NCBI GenBank assembly: GCA_012861695.1
Contig: JAAOOA010000055.1
Location: 2,073,712 to 2,137,711, forward strand
Source: Trematomus loennbergii
Taxonomy: Eukaryota; Chordata; Actinopteri; Perciformes; Nototheniidae
DNA length: 64,000 bases
Reading direction: 5' to 3'
Under the pieces are notes generated by a model. It saw only the letters and a program-made list of their open reading frames with translations, was not told the DNA's origin and did no database searches. This document shows, piece after piece, positions 1 through 11,589 of the stretch. Positions within the stretch are counted from its first letter, which is position 1; each line of letters opens with the position of its first letter. A program made the position numbers and the translations under genes.

Positions 1-162
1 CAGGGATTTTTCAAGGAGGGTCTTCCTTACACAGACCTACATTTGTACACACACATTTTTTACCTCCTAAAAATCCCTATATCTCCTGAGCACTACAACA
101 GATTCAGATCTCATTTTCTTCTCTCTTTCCATTTCGTTCTATTCCCTCTTTTTCTTTTATGG

Positions 163-364
163 TCAGACTGTCTGACTCGTTCCTGGCTGCACGGACAGTC
201 CCTCAGCTGTCTGGTGATAATCCCCTCTCTTCCCATTGCTCCTGTACTCCCACAGAGACAGGATGTTGACATAGGCTGGGCCCCCGATGTACACAGCGGG
301 CCCCTTCTTCAGCAAATGGAAAAACAGCCACAAGCTAGGAAACCAGCGAGGGCCGTCTGTCTTC
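163..364 (-). CDS. candidate terminal coding exon of an unrecognised minus-strand gene
   Basis: The minus strand reads open for 66 codons from a plausible splice acceptor (CCCCACAG before base 364) to a TGA at 163-165. The peptide begins KTDGPRWFPSLWLFFHLLKK and continues through GPAVYIGGPAYVNILSLWEY to a C-terminus SQTV. It is rich in Trp, Phe, Tyr and Gly, with a hydrophobic WLFFHLL patch. About two thirds of third codon positions are G or C although the surroundings are AT-rich, which supports real coding. The acceptor joins in phase 2 (G|AAG) and its pyrimidine tract is weak. The frame stays open further upstream to about 449, so the exon could start earlier. I do not recognise the family. 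No AATAAA (minus strand) is seen in 1-162, so the 3' end probably lies outside the window. Confidence 0.5.
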
Positions 365-369
365 CTGTG

Positions 370-2191
370 GGGTGCCATCACTTCATAATACGCGCAGAAG
401 GGGTGTGATATGATTTCAAGAGGTATGAAAACCCCACGCAGGGTACAAATGTGTCAACTTTACCTCCAAACTGGACAAGATAATCACTGCTAAGACTGAC
501 ATGAGCAAGCACCATATGTTTGTGTTTTTAGAGTAACCTCTACTACGTGACTCTTGATGCAAAACTGAAAAACAATTCCTGCTAGCTCAACAAACCCTTC
601 TGTTGCTCAGCCTCACAATTGTTTGCTCACAGATGAATGCTGACACTGAGATACAAGAGGCCCTTTCTAGAAGTGTTGATGTCTGGCTGTGGCTCCAATC
701 CCAGAGAAGGTCACGCCTGCTGGACCCTGCTCTCACTTCCTCTGTTTACTGTGTCGGTGCCTCCAAGCGACAAGCTGTGCTTTCTCTGTCAGTTTATTAT
801 CGTCTGTGACAGAGATGTGGCTATGAACTCAGCCCTCTGAGGAGCTGCTTTGGGACGGAGCCCTGGTGACTAAGGGGACAAGAAAGGAAGTGGAGGATGA
901 CATCAGTGCCTGGCTGGCTGTCCCTTTCTCTGGAACTTCTCAAACACACATCCACAAACAAACACCACATCAAGAGCTAGCTGGAAATGTGGCAAAGCAT
1001 GAAGCCTGGTGTCCTAGGAAAGCTACTGATGTCGTTTTTAGCAACTAAAAACATTCTAAATCAAAACATGTCACGCCCTGGCTCAAGGACGGACAAAAAG
1101 AAAACACCACAAATGATTCATTTCCAATTAAAGTACATTATTTAAAGAAACTAAGTAAATTGTGATGTCAGTTCATAATTAATGTGTGTAGTTTGTGAAC
1201 ATGCATCAGTATATTAAGCAAAGACAAACAAATCAAGATCCAAGCAACCCAAGAGGAGAGAGAGGCCGTTTCTCAATGTCGAGTATACCTGCTGCAGAGC
1301 CACTATTTCAAGTATACTACGTCATCGAGGGGCGCCGAAGGACTGTTTAAATGCATGTTAAATGCCCAGCATAGTAGTATATATATATATAGTATACTTG
1401 AAATAGTGGCTCTGCAGCAGGTATACTGGACATTGAGAAACGGCCAGAGACTGACTGCTCATACTTGTAACTGAGCAGTCAACCAAAATCAGGTGTCAGC
1501 CATCTTTCCTGATTGGGGGGAGTGGCTAACCAATGTAGGTTTTGTCTTAAAATGCCTCAAGATTTTAGAAAAAAGGTCCAATACTCAGTAAGAGTTGCTC
1601 AGAAACAAAAGACCAAGACAACCTAATACTTTGAGAATCTCCTACTGTAGAGTTAGTCGACCAGGTGTGTTTATGAGGAAAAAGCAGCCTGAGAACAGCG
1701 AGACAGCCGCAAAGGGACTGCATCAAATTGGTTGTGTTTTGGTGTTGATCACGTCCCGGGCATTCTCTCCACCCTTTAAGCAACAATGGCAGCAGTGTTA
1801 CAGTTACGAGGCTCGTGGGCCGGGCAGTTCATTTCACACTCTGGCTGTTGTTTACTTGGAAGAGGAGTATTGGGAGTGGGAGCAGCTTTGGGAATGAAAC
1901 CGCTACTTCCCGAATGCACAAATGCAGCTTTCTGCAGCAGCGCATGCCAACTTTGATGACAACTGGAGATTTACTTCATACAAGCAGACGAGAGAGGAAC
2001 CAACCAGCAACGCTCATGTTTCAGATTCATATTAAATATCCTGAGCTACATGGGCTACTGCCTATTAAGTTCTAACATTACACAATTAAAATGTGCAGGA
2101 AGATGCCTAACTCAAGGCTTTTTTTGGTTGCTTTTTCCCTTAGGGCTGCAGCTCTTATTTCTATGCCAACTCTCATGTTTTAGGATCTTAC
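370..2191. other. intron/intergenic sequence of the left-end gene; no firm exon
   Basis: Apart from the foldback repeat at 1264-1445, this stretch shows nothing I can annotate firmly. Short ORFs on both strands (for example 1595-1897 plus and 1565-1786 minus) have no domain signature. A 38-base minus-strand segment at 737-774, bounded by a CACAG acceptor and a GTGAGA donor, would join in frame to the exon at 163-364. Its acceptor has no pyrimidine tract, so I list it only as a possibility. Confidence 0.4.
1264..1445. mobile_element. foldback MITE with 56-bp terminal inverted repeats
   Basis: The arms at 1264-1319 and 1390-1445 are reverse complements over 56 bases with one mismatch; the ends read GGCCGTTTCTCAATG. 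They flank a 70-base core containing a short (AT)n run. The sequence agaga occurs directly on both sides (1259-1263 and 1446-1450) and may be a 5-base target-site duplication. There is no coding capacity, so this is a non-autonomous element. The low arm divergence suggests a recent insertion or gene conversion between arms. The terminal sequence resembles ends I associate with fish DNA transposons of the PIF/Harbinger-ISL2EU type, but that assignment is from memory and uncertain. Confidence 0.88.
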
Positions 2192-2269
2192 CGGTTTCGG
2201 CATCTTTGCTTCCCCTCCTTCTTACACCCGACAGCTGAAAGGACGGCAACAACTCCTTAATCACAGGAC
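2192..2269 (-). other. candidate 5' exon carrying a start codon (left-end gene)
   Basis: On the minus strand a good acceptor (TTTTGCTTTCAG) precedes base 2269 and a strong donor (ACCG|GTAAGATCC) follows base 2192. Near the exon's end is an ATG (2201-2203) in fair context (GCAAAGATGC), encoding MPKP up to the donor in phase 0. A second usable acceptor (CCTTTCAG) would start the exon at 2234. This is the best-formed pair of splice sites between the promoter-like area at 3.3-4.0 kb and the terminal exon at 163-364, so I infer it belongs to that gene. No transcript evidence is available. Confidence 0.4.
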
Positions 2270-2299
2270 CTGAAAGCAAAACAAAAAAAAGAGACATGT

Positions 2300-3270
2300 T
2301 TTCCTACGTTGATGAAACAATATGTACAGCAATATTTCCTTGTACTACTCTTGTTCTCTGTACACAAAATACAATATATTGCAGGATTAATCCTTACATT
2401 TAGCAGACATTTTACTTCAAAGTGACAGAAGCAATGCAATAGTTTTTGCATTCAATCTCAACAAAATAAACTATATTTCTGACACATAATTGCTGGACAT
2501 TTGCAGCAATTTGTCACCCTGCATCCCACTATTGCACGGTATACATGCGTAGTCTAGGTTCACTCTAGTTGAAACACAAGCCTGCAAGTTAGATAATGAC
2601 CTAGGTTGAACTGCCATATGATACTGAAATGATCCAGGAAAACAAGAGGTTTTTTTTATGTGAGCTTGTCACATCATTTAAATTGGGATGCTCTAGTTTA
2701 TGTTCTAAAAGGTATTGTGCTGAGTCACAGATAATATCACAATCTCAAAGCTTACAAAGTGTTGTACAGGATACTTTTGCACATTCTTGCAAAGGGATGC
2801 TTTCAATCACTGGACTTAAAACCAGTGTGAATGGCAGTTTCGCCCTAAGCTGTCTTTTAATGCAACACAGCTGATTGATATCCTGTAATTAGGGAAAACG
2901 TTTCAATACAACACAAGGCATTCCTGAGGTATTCAAAGTTGCATGCAGCATTTGCCTTTACATAATTGACAATATATTACCTTCACCAAACCAATTATTA
3001 AAAAATGGATGCAAAGGTTAATAAAGAAACCAGAATAAAGCCATAAACATGACCAACTAAAGAAAGACCAATAATTACTATTACACACAGTACTAGTCAG
3101 TATAATTCCCTCAGCAAATAATAATTAGAGGCCTTACACAACAACAGTGTGATAAAAACAATGGTTATGTTAAAAGAAATGTGTAGGGAAGCCCCCCTGA
3201 GTATTTAAGCTTTAGCTAGTGTATGTACTACACATGAAGACATGCCCACTTGTAGCTTGTGAGCAATTAG
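2300..3270. other. AT-rich stretch, probably intron 1 of the left-end gene
   Basis: Low-complexity AT-rich DNA with no ORF above about 80 codons and no splice-bounded coding segment that I can see on either strand. If the model of the left-end gene is right, this is its first intron. Confidence 0.4.
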
Positions 3271-4030
3271 CATGCGTATTTACCCGCCGAGTTAGCTTCC
3301 GTTACACTGTAATTTGACCAAATTTACACAAATGGTGGACAACAACTGTAACTTATGTTAGATGCAAAGGCATGCCACGAAGATACAAAATAAAATGCAT
3401 TAAATGAGTTATAAATAAGCCCTTTTACCGAGTTTCGCTCCGTTAGCCGACAGAAATACCCTCAAAGTGAAAATGTGGCCGTCATTTGTAGGCTTGATAG
3501 TGGGTGTAAGTAGATAACGGTGCACACGGTTATCCTCGCTCATACACGTGAAGTTTTTAAAGCCATACAAATGTTTGGCCATCATTAATTCACCACATTT
3601 TCCTAAGAAATTAAAAGAAATACGTGTAAAATTGTGACTACGTACAGCAAGCTACGGTGCGTTAACGGGCCGATTAAAAAGTCGTCATTTATTAATGTGT
3701 CGTTTAAAATATGATTTGCTCGAACACGAGGATATTCGCATCAAACTTGAGGCTCATCTTTTTAGGGAGAGGCAACTCACCGGGGGACGAAGTATATCTT
3801 TAAATGAACAGGAAAGCCTTGTATCTTCAAATGGTACGAAAATATCCACGATGATATCCCGTGTCTGGTCCGCGGTTCTTATCTACTACTGCTGCTTTTT
3901 AGAGAAACAAATTCCTGCAGACATGGAAAAACCGTTGAAGTCTTAACAACCATAAGGCGATTTGGGGTGCTAGTGTCGAGCTAGCTGAAACAAACTAACA
4001 CAACATCCGGTCTCCTCTTTCAAAATAAAA
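3270..4030 (-). promoter_or_regulatory. promoter / alternative first-exon area of the left-end gene
   Basis: CpG dinucleotides are clustered here compared with the AT-rich flanks. The minus strand carries three donor-like sites: CCCCCG|GTGAGTT after base 3781, CTCG|GTAAAAGG near 3430 and GGCGG|GTAAATAC near 3285. This pattern suits several alternative untranslated first exons. ATGs on the minus strand here open only short frames. An ETS-like CCGGAT/ATCCGG core lies near 4007-4012 at the presumed transcription start. A plus-strand donor (GGT|GTAAGTAG near 3507) also exists, so a divergent transcript is possible. Confidence 0.4.
3781..4010 (-). other. candidate non-coding exon 1 (left-end gene)
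   Basis: This is the minus-strand segment ending at the strong donor GTGAGTT (GT at 3779-3780). Its few ATGs give frames closed after 25 codons or fewer, so it is most likely 5' UTR. The upstream boundary near 4010 is a guess, based on the end of the CpG-containing stretch and the ETS-like core there. Confidence 0.35.
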
Positions 4031-5495
4031 GCCTCATAGAAGCAAGAGAAGAATACATAATTTCTGAAGATGTTTATTTTGAAGTTTCAAATCAAAGTTT
4101 ATTCATATTGTGCTGTCAATGTTAAAAGACATTACAATTAATAATTTACAAAATAAACCTTGGAGCAATAGTTTTATATTGTACATCCAATGAAGAGCTT
4201 CAAGCTAATATGCAATAATTATTTTTCTGGACAACCGAGTTTCTCTTAACCTACACTCATGTTTTAGTTTACTTTGAAGGCAAAAACTCCATAACTTCCG
4301 GTCTTGTTTTCAGGTTCTGCGCATACTTGACGCAGCTAGTCGGGGAGATGTTCAATATGGCTGTCAGCAGCTGAGGAGTGGATGCAAAGTATGTATGCGG
4401 CATGCATCGTGCCACGAGTTGTATGGGGAGTGAATAATATCAGACTGGACCATTTTTTAAGAGACTCACTCAGGGGTAGGGCTCCTCACTCTGGAGCCCT
4501 GGCAAAATGCATCTGTGCATTGGCTCGCAGTGGAAGTAGATAAGATGCACCACTTAAAGATTGTTGCAGAAAGAAGGGACAATGTGACCCTATTATTTCA
4601 AGTCTTCACATTTAACTGTGTCAGAAGTAGAAAAGAGTGTATGACTTTGGAATAATATGTTTTATTTAACTATTTGCCATTGGCACACACTCAAGTCAAA
4701 TCACTTCAACACGCGTAATTGCGCAAAGCTGGCACATCATGGGTACCTTCATTTATTATGTATGTCCACCAACATGTTGTTGGTCAATCAATACATGCAC
4801 AAATCATTTTACCCCCACCTAACAAGCAGCGTGGCAATATGTAAGCATCTTTTAATGTAATGTTAACAGGAAATAGGCGCATTATGAATTAAAACTGCAC
4901 CTGCACACAAACACCACTGCAGAAATAGTCTAACTGCTGCTACTTAGTTTGTCATGGATTAAATACCATGACAAACAAAGTTTAAGCTACAGCAAATGTA
5001 TTAAGAGAATTATGTATGAGGTGTGTGTATTAGCAGAGCCTGTACACCGGAAGTGCTCGTTGATTACCTCTGAAATTATCATAAGGAAAAATATTACACA
5101 ATCAGTATAAAACTAATCGGACGCCATGGTTATTCTAATAGCAATCTCTACGTTTGAATTGGCTCACATTATTCGGGTACATTTCACCATGGGGCCGTTT
5201 GTTTATTTTAGCCGGAAGCCATCTGTTGCCTACAGGCCAGGGACACAGTGATCGTGTTTGTTTGTTTGTTTGCTTATGAGTTTGTTTGTGCTTTTTTGTT
5301 CTTTTTTTTCTGCTTAGTTTGTTTGTGTGGCTGTTCGGCCTCTGGCTGACCGTTTAAATCACAGGAAACCCCAGTTCTTGCCATGTATTACCTCGTGTGT
5401 CCCTCTTCTGTGTTCACCTCGTCAGCTGGCAAGTTGTTTACCTGTCGCGCATGCGTTACGGACCAGTCAGCTGACCTGATTGATAAAGCGTCTCC
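4031..5495. other. intergenic, no gene seen
   Basis: No ORF over 70 codons with any coding character. Isolated ETS-like CCGGAAG/CTTCCGG cores occur near 4293, 5046 and 5210. A T/GT-rich run of loose TTTG repeats spans about 5250-5330. The CCGGAAG sites could belong to a promoter, but no exon is evident beside them. Confidence 0.5.
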
Positions 5496-5632
5496 GGGGC
5501 CTTTCTCATTTCTCTAATTCCCCTCCTCGTCTCCCCTCCTCGACTCCTATCCTTGTGTCTTAGTCCCGCTCACAGGAGATGCGAGCGGAGGAGTCGAGGA
5601 GGGGAAATTAGTGAAATGAGAAAGGGCCCGGG
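5496..5632. repeat. imperfect inverted repeat (foldback), about 137 bp
   Basis: The left arm (5496-5548, from GGGGCCTTTCTCATTT) and the right arm (5589-5632, ending AAATGAGAAAGGGCCC) are reverse complements. The left arm carries an extra 13-base repeat of the CTCCTCG motif. The loop is about 40 bases. It could be a small non-autonomous element or a local inverted duplication. No clear target-site duplication is visible. Confidence 0.7.
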
Positions 5633-8600
5633 TCCCTTCCAACCCTGTTCCAACCTGGGGGGTCATGCCTGGGGTCCAATCATCACGTTTGATTGGTTTA
5701 CAGAGGGAATCGTGCATACCATGGTTGGGCTTTTTTAAATGAACATCCAAAAATCCCTTTATAGTCATGTCAGCTGTTTTTGTACCAAAACATAGAGTTC
5801 AAATGTGGTGTGAAACCCAAATTCTATTCTACTGTACATGTTTAATTGTGTTGAAGCTTTGTGAGGCTGGCTGGTGTCATCAGAGAAATAATGCTGGCTC
5901 AGATGTTCCAGGTATCCTGTGAGCAGGAGGGATTTCCTGCACAGCGCCTGCACACTGGTCATGGTAAACACCTGGAGAAATGGAAAAGGATGTCAATGTC
6001 AATCACCTCTCAAAAAGCCTCATATATGATGTTCATATTGATGCGCAGTAAATAAACATCCATTTGGAAATCTTGCATTTTTGTACACAAACAGATAAAC
6101 AGGGTCAGCTGAAAACTGGGCTGCATTTCTTGAAAAGTTGGAGCTTTGGAAATAGGTGCTTTCACAGGACAAGGACAATATTTGAATTACTAATGACGAA
6201 AATTAAATGGAGGGCATATTTCTGAAACCATTTTTTTAATTACATTTTTTCACCAAGTTATTATATTGTTGTGAAGAAAATAAAAAAATGCACTGCAGTG
6301 GGAAGGCACATAAATGTTGTATCAGTATAGATACATCTGTCTGTGTTTTAGACATTTAATGCCAAACTAGTGAACTTTAACCATAAACGCTGAGGATGCA
6401 GGGTAGATGTAATACCCAACGCACCCACAAGATGGCAGCATAGTGCAACTATTCTACAGTATTCTGAAAAGATGCTCACCAGAGGCAATGATATTCTCAG
6501 CGAGTATTAAATCAGAAGTCTGTTACTGACCATATCCTATTATTTCAATAAATAAACTACTGAAATTAATATTTCAATAACCTGTCACTTAAAATGTGCA
6601 GAAGCACAACTAATCGGAAAATAATGGAAGGGACTTAGTTCTTCTTTATATTTGTAGTTTGTTTGTGTTTTGCTCACGCAGACTTATCTAAAACGTAAGC
6701 ACAGCTGGCACAGCGTGCATACCTTCAATTATAATTTTGCACATAACAATGTTCAAATCCTGCAGGCTGGGGATAATGTTATTTTGCCACAGGGGGGCAC
6801 CAGTTAGACTCTGCTGTGGGCCGCTGAGGAAAACCACAGACTTTATGTTGAGGTTTGGCTCCAGTGGAGATGTTACAGGTCAAGTACCTTGCATTAAGAG
6901 TGGCAGGAGGTTGCTCTGGTATCCATGCTCCTATTCTTCATAGAACACATTTTGAATCCAGATCCTCTGCACCAATGGACGACAATGACATCATCTGGCA
7001 TTAAAGTGGAGGACAATAACATTTGATCATGTTTTCAGCAGTGAACAGAAAAAAGTATGCAATCTGCACCTCACTAAAGACCACATGTGAGCGCTTCCCG
7101 TACTGTGATGAGAGCCACTATGTGCCAGACCATGTGTGTGTGTTCACTGTGAAACCCTTGAAGCTACATGCTGTCTCCGGACTCCTGACAGACACGGCTC
7201 AGGTGTTGCTCTTCTCTTCCTGTGTAAATTATAAGGCAGGTTTTGAAAGGTGTCACACCAGACACAGGATGCTGCCCCCCCCCCCCCTGTCTTTCTCTCC
7301 CTTCCTCTTTTCTTTTTCATGTAAATGACAACAGCTATGTGATCTGTCAGAACTGGCTCTACGACAGCAGCTTGTAACAGCACATACAGTATATTGTTGA
7401 GACTTGAATTGTATATGAGGAAAATATCCCCGTATTTACTTTTTTCCACATTCATGTGAATACATTGCCATTTTAGGCAAGACACTACAGGCAAAATTAT
7501 GTTTCCTTTTCATATAGTGGTCAGTTTTGAGAGTTTGTGCTACTTTGCTTCTTTCAAACTAGTGGAAATAAAACATCTAAAATATATACTCATGTGTTTA
7601 CTTTTCTAACTTTGTCTATTTGCATCAGTAGATGTAGATTTCTCCTAATCTCACCATAAGTTAGCATAAGATAATACATTATTTGCATATGTTACACTAA
7701 CATGAAAACGTCATGTTTACCCTATTCAAATAGTGTCTTTCAAAATGTAAAGAGTTTTGCTAACATATTTTGAGAAAACAGTCTTTAAAGATACGATTTT
7801 CATACTACCCAAAAGATAAACCTTGTTTCTTTATGTCAAACAAAAAAACCGTATTGAAATGAATTGAATTAATTAAACTTGCTATAACGTTTTCAACAGG
7901 AAACGTTTCATGGTGATATCTAGCAGTTAAAACTGTTACTCTGTTCATCTGTAGTGTCTCTCCTACATAAATGTCTGCTGTGTAGGTTTTCTGAATTGAC
8001 CGTGAAGTCCTGCTGTGTTGATGTATCCGAAAACCATAGTAACCCAGGAGCACACTGAATAACAATCAGTGTCTGACGGGGGAAGGATGAGTGAAGTAAA
8101 AGCCTCATTGTCGGGGAAATACTGTAATGACTGCCTTAAGATATTCTGGGTGTGTACTCCTTTTGCTGATATTAGCCTTTAAGTAAATATTGTAAAACTA
8201 TAAAAAAGAAAGAGAAGCTTACGTTGAACAGAGAAGCCTATTCACATAATGGGTTTATGTTCCCTACTTGCCTACCCGCCTGCCCCTGGCCCCAATCTGG
8301 CCTCCTCTCTTTTAGAAGGCCTTAATGACTGACCCATTTACATAACTCCCTTCCGGTTTGCAAATGTTTCCCTTTATGAGGCCCTCCTCTGTCTCCGAAC
8401 TCATTCTCCTCATCCTTTCTCGCTCTCCCTCTCTCTATCTGAAAGTCTCTCGCCCACGTTCTGACCAGGTGGAGCCCAAAGTAAACTATGTCACATGCAG
8501 AGAGAGAAAGGCAGCCGGGGAACGGTGCTGATAATCTCTGTCAACAGCATATCTGAGGGCCTCGGCTGCCTGGCTACTGCCCACTGTGTGTGTGTGAGGG

Positions 8601-8889
8601 TGTGTGTGCTCAAAGCCAACTGGTCAAGTGTGTGTCTACCTCACCGTGCTCACCCAACAACTTATCCGGTGTGTGGGTGTTTCTATTGATTGCCAACAAA
8701 TTACCTGGCCAAAAAAGCATGTGTGCTACATTTGAAAGTGTATGAACAAAATACGCAGTGATCGTTGTCCGTTTCCAAAAGTGAATTGTGTCAAACCATA
8801 CAAGGCAATGCTATGCTAACACTATCTTTTTCTAATTTCCATCTGTGGTCCTCAGGCAGGTTCATAACAATCAATAAATAATAACATTG
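5633..8889. other. intergenic, no gene seen
   Basis: Only short unsupported ORFs occur here, the largest being 101 codons at 7023-7328 and 116 at 7144-7494. They overlap on opposite strands and include a poly-C run (7274-7287). The segment 8240-8480 is less AT-rich, pyrimidine-biased and complex, and looks like a possible conserved element. Confidence 0.5.
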
Positions 8890-9060
8890 CATGATCTCTA
8901 TCAGTCAAACATTTTAAAACCTGATTTAAGTACAGCTCAATACATTAATACATAGTACACTTGAAATACACTTACATGATCTCAGTCACTCAAATAATTA
9001 TAAAGCCTGATTTAAATACAGGTTACGAACATAATACTTAGTACACTTCAAACACACTTA
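8890..9060. repeat. two-copy diverged tandem duplication (85-86 bp units)
   Basis: Unit 1 (8890-8974) and unit 2 (8975-9060) both start CATGATCTC and end CACTTA. They share the blocks CCTGATTTAA and TAGTACACTT in the same order, with scattered substitutions. The units abut exactly. The divergence shows an old local duplication. Confidence 0.8.
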
Positions 9061-11217
9061 AATAAAATATCTAAGATATAGTATGACAATACAGTTCAAA
9101 TAAAAAAAAACTCAGATACAGTGTAATTAATGTTGGCATGAACATGTCATATCTTGTTTGTTTGATCTGTACACATATTAAGATGTTTAAATGAGAAGTT
9201 GTGGTTTTAAGGGGAAATTACATGATGAAATAATTGCGTTGCGATTTGCAGCAGATTGAATGACTTCCTGGAAAGAAAATGTGGTCTGAGAGCTAACATA
9301 TCACACATAAGATAAGACCACGATGGAAAATAACCACATTTATATATAGACAACCACTGAAGTGATGAGAACACAAAAGTGTATCAGACTCTATGCAGCT
9401 TGCGTCTTTAGTCACAAAATGTCAAACTAGGTTCAGATTTCTTTACGTTTTTTTGTGAATATATTTTCAAAATCTTTAATAATTCCCACAACTAAACACT
9501 CCATTCACTCACAACAGCAGCAGTCACCCACACACAGGCAGAGCTTCTTAACCCCCCGTGGCACCAGGTGAGGAAGTATGTAATGTCTTTGGCACAAGGC
9601 CTCAGCGCTGCTTTCAAGTGGGCACAAAACACGGTGTTTTGCGGAAGATCAGAATGGCTGTGTGTTCCGCTTTCTCGGCTTTCGCATGTACACACACGCC
9701 TCCTTCATTCAGGAGTCACCACAAACAGCCGGGCCTCGGGGCATCTTTCATACACACAGGAAGAAAGGTTTGGAACGGCTTCCAGGACAACATACCTGTC
9801 TGTTGTCGAATGTCAAGCATGGGACTGTGACATTTCACAAGACTGCACGCACACACAACACACCCCTCTAAAACACACATATGCACATATATTGGGGTTT
9901 TAAGGCCACTTCCCACAACTGTGAAACCTTTAATGTGGCTAGTGGGTTATCTTTCTAAAAGAAAAAGGAATTTATCAATGGGATGTGAAGATCCAAAGCC
10001 TTTAAACCAAATATTGTACAATGAAAGTGTTGGGTGGGTTTACTTTCCCTTCTTCCAGGAATTGTTTTACATTTTGTATGATGCTGGTAAAGAAAATGTC
10101 CCCCATTGGTTACGACTCAAAGAGGGACCAAAAGCAGCTTACGACGCATGTCTCTGGTTTATCTTTCAACATTTTGTTCAAGTTTATAAATTGACCTGAT
10201 GAGCAATATCACATTAGGTAATGTTCTAAAAGATTGTAAAAGTACGTGTGCTAAAACAACTTTTGGCCGCATATACTGACTAACAAAACCGGTTAAACTC
10301 TACACCCAACATCAGATCTATTTCCTGGAAGACAGCAGTTAGACCCAGACTGATCGACAAACATAAAAACCTGCCTCGTTTTTTATGTTTTGTTTGACTT
10401 CTGCACCATTTATCCCATGCAGGAGTGTTTCCGGAACAACAATTATAATATGCACACGTGCACACACTGCTACGAGCTCAACGTCAGCCAATATTGACAT
10501 TCTCCTGTGGATGCCACCTGGTCTGCCAGTTGAGGAATAATATACCAACAGTGCAACCGCTCATTAAGAAGTCACGTGACACGGCACGTTTCAGGATCCA
10601 GGTTGTTCCTCAGACATTATGTTTAAATCATCAGGTATTTATAATAAGCTAAGGGGCACAAAAGGATTCAATAGAAAAAGAGAAGTGCTATGTTAAGTGT
10701 AGAGAAAGACATTTAAATGTATAAATGATTACCTTGGCAATAATAGTAGTTGAGTAAACAAACAAATTCTTTACAAATTAAAAAATACATGCCATTTTCT
10801 TCCTTCAGAGTTCATCAAACTTGCATGCCTGAGATACTGACAGAAAGGATTATGGCATTTACATCACATACAACTTTTGTTCAGTGAGCAGTCCTTATTA
10901 AATAAAGAGTAATTATGAGTGACCTCATCATTTTTACACAAACATAATACAATTACTTATAAAGAGAGGGTAGTATATTAACTGTATTGATTCCTTTCTG
11001 ATTCATTTCCATGTGTTGATGGGTAATTTCCTGGATACCATTTACATGATACTGTATGCGTGGCACATACAAGTAATGACAACTGATAAAAAAGGTGTGA
11101 AGGGTTACCCCTCACACGTAGCTACATAGAGAGGCTTGTAAGGATGAAAACGTGTGAATGGGATGGTGTGAGGTGGCCAGTTGGTGAACACAATGGTTGT
11201 TGTGTGCAGCAGGAGCA
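9061..11217. other. intergenic, no gene seen
   Basis: AT-rich to mixed composition with short overlapping ORFs only, the largest 111 codons at 9568-9903. I see no splice-bounded coding segment, RNA gene or classifiable repeat. Confidence 0.5.
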
Positions 11218-11247
11218 GGGGGGGGCGGGGGGGGGGGGGGGGGGGGG
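11218..11247 (+). repeat. poly-G tract
   Basis: Eight G, one C, then an uninterrupted run of 21 G on the plus strand. The tract could form G-quadruplex structure and is prone to sequencing or assembly length error. The overlapping proline-rich minus-strand ORFs at 11105-11391 are artefacts of this run. Confidence 0.95.
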
Positions 11248-11589
11248 CTGAGAGGCACAGAGGTAGAGAGTGTAGCCCATGTGCTGCAAAACAGAGATGT
11301 GTATCTGAACGTGAGCATCTCTCGCAAAAGGCCATACACTGCTTGACGTGTTGACAAAACTCGTCCATTTAGTCTCTACAGAGCAGCTCACTTTATACCT
11401 GATGACATTTCAAGTTTCAGGTCTGAGCTCTCTGGTTTCCGGAGAGACCTACAACTCCCTTTAACTTCTTCATGTGTGGAGAGCCTTGACACGTGGAGTC
11501 GCGGAACTCCTGGAGAGCGACCTCTTCGTATTTTCACAGTAAACAGCCCCTCCAAAAGCTCTCGCTCCCTCTCCTCCGTCTCCGAACAG

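Noticed and set aside
3475..3507. Possible plus-strand first coding exon (MWPSFVGLIVG then GTAAGTAG)
   Set aside because: Attractive ATG and donor, but only 11 codons, no matching downstream exon found, and it overlaps the minus-strand promoter block; kept only as a remark.
6750..6770. TTCAAATCC resembling a tRNA T-arm
   Set aside because: No matching acceptor, D or anticodon stems around it.
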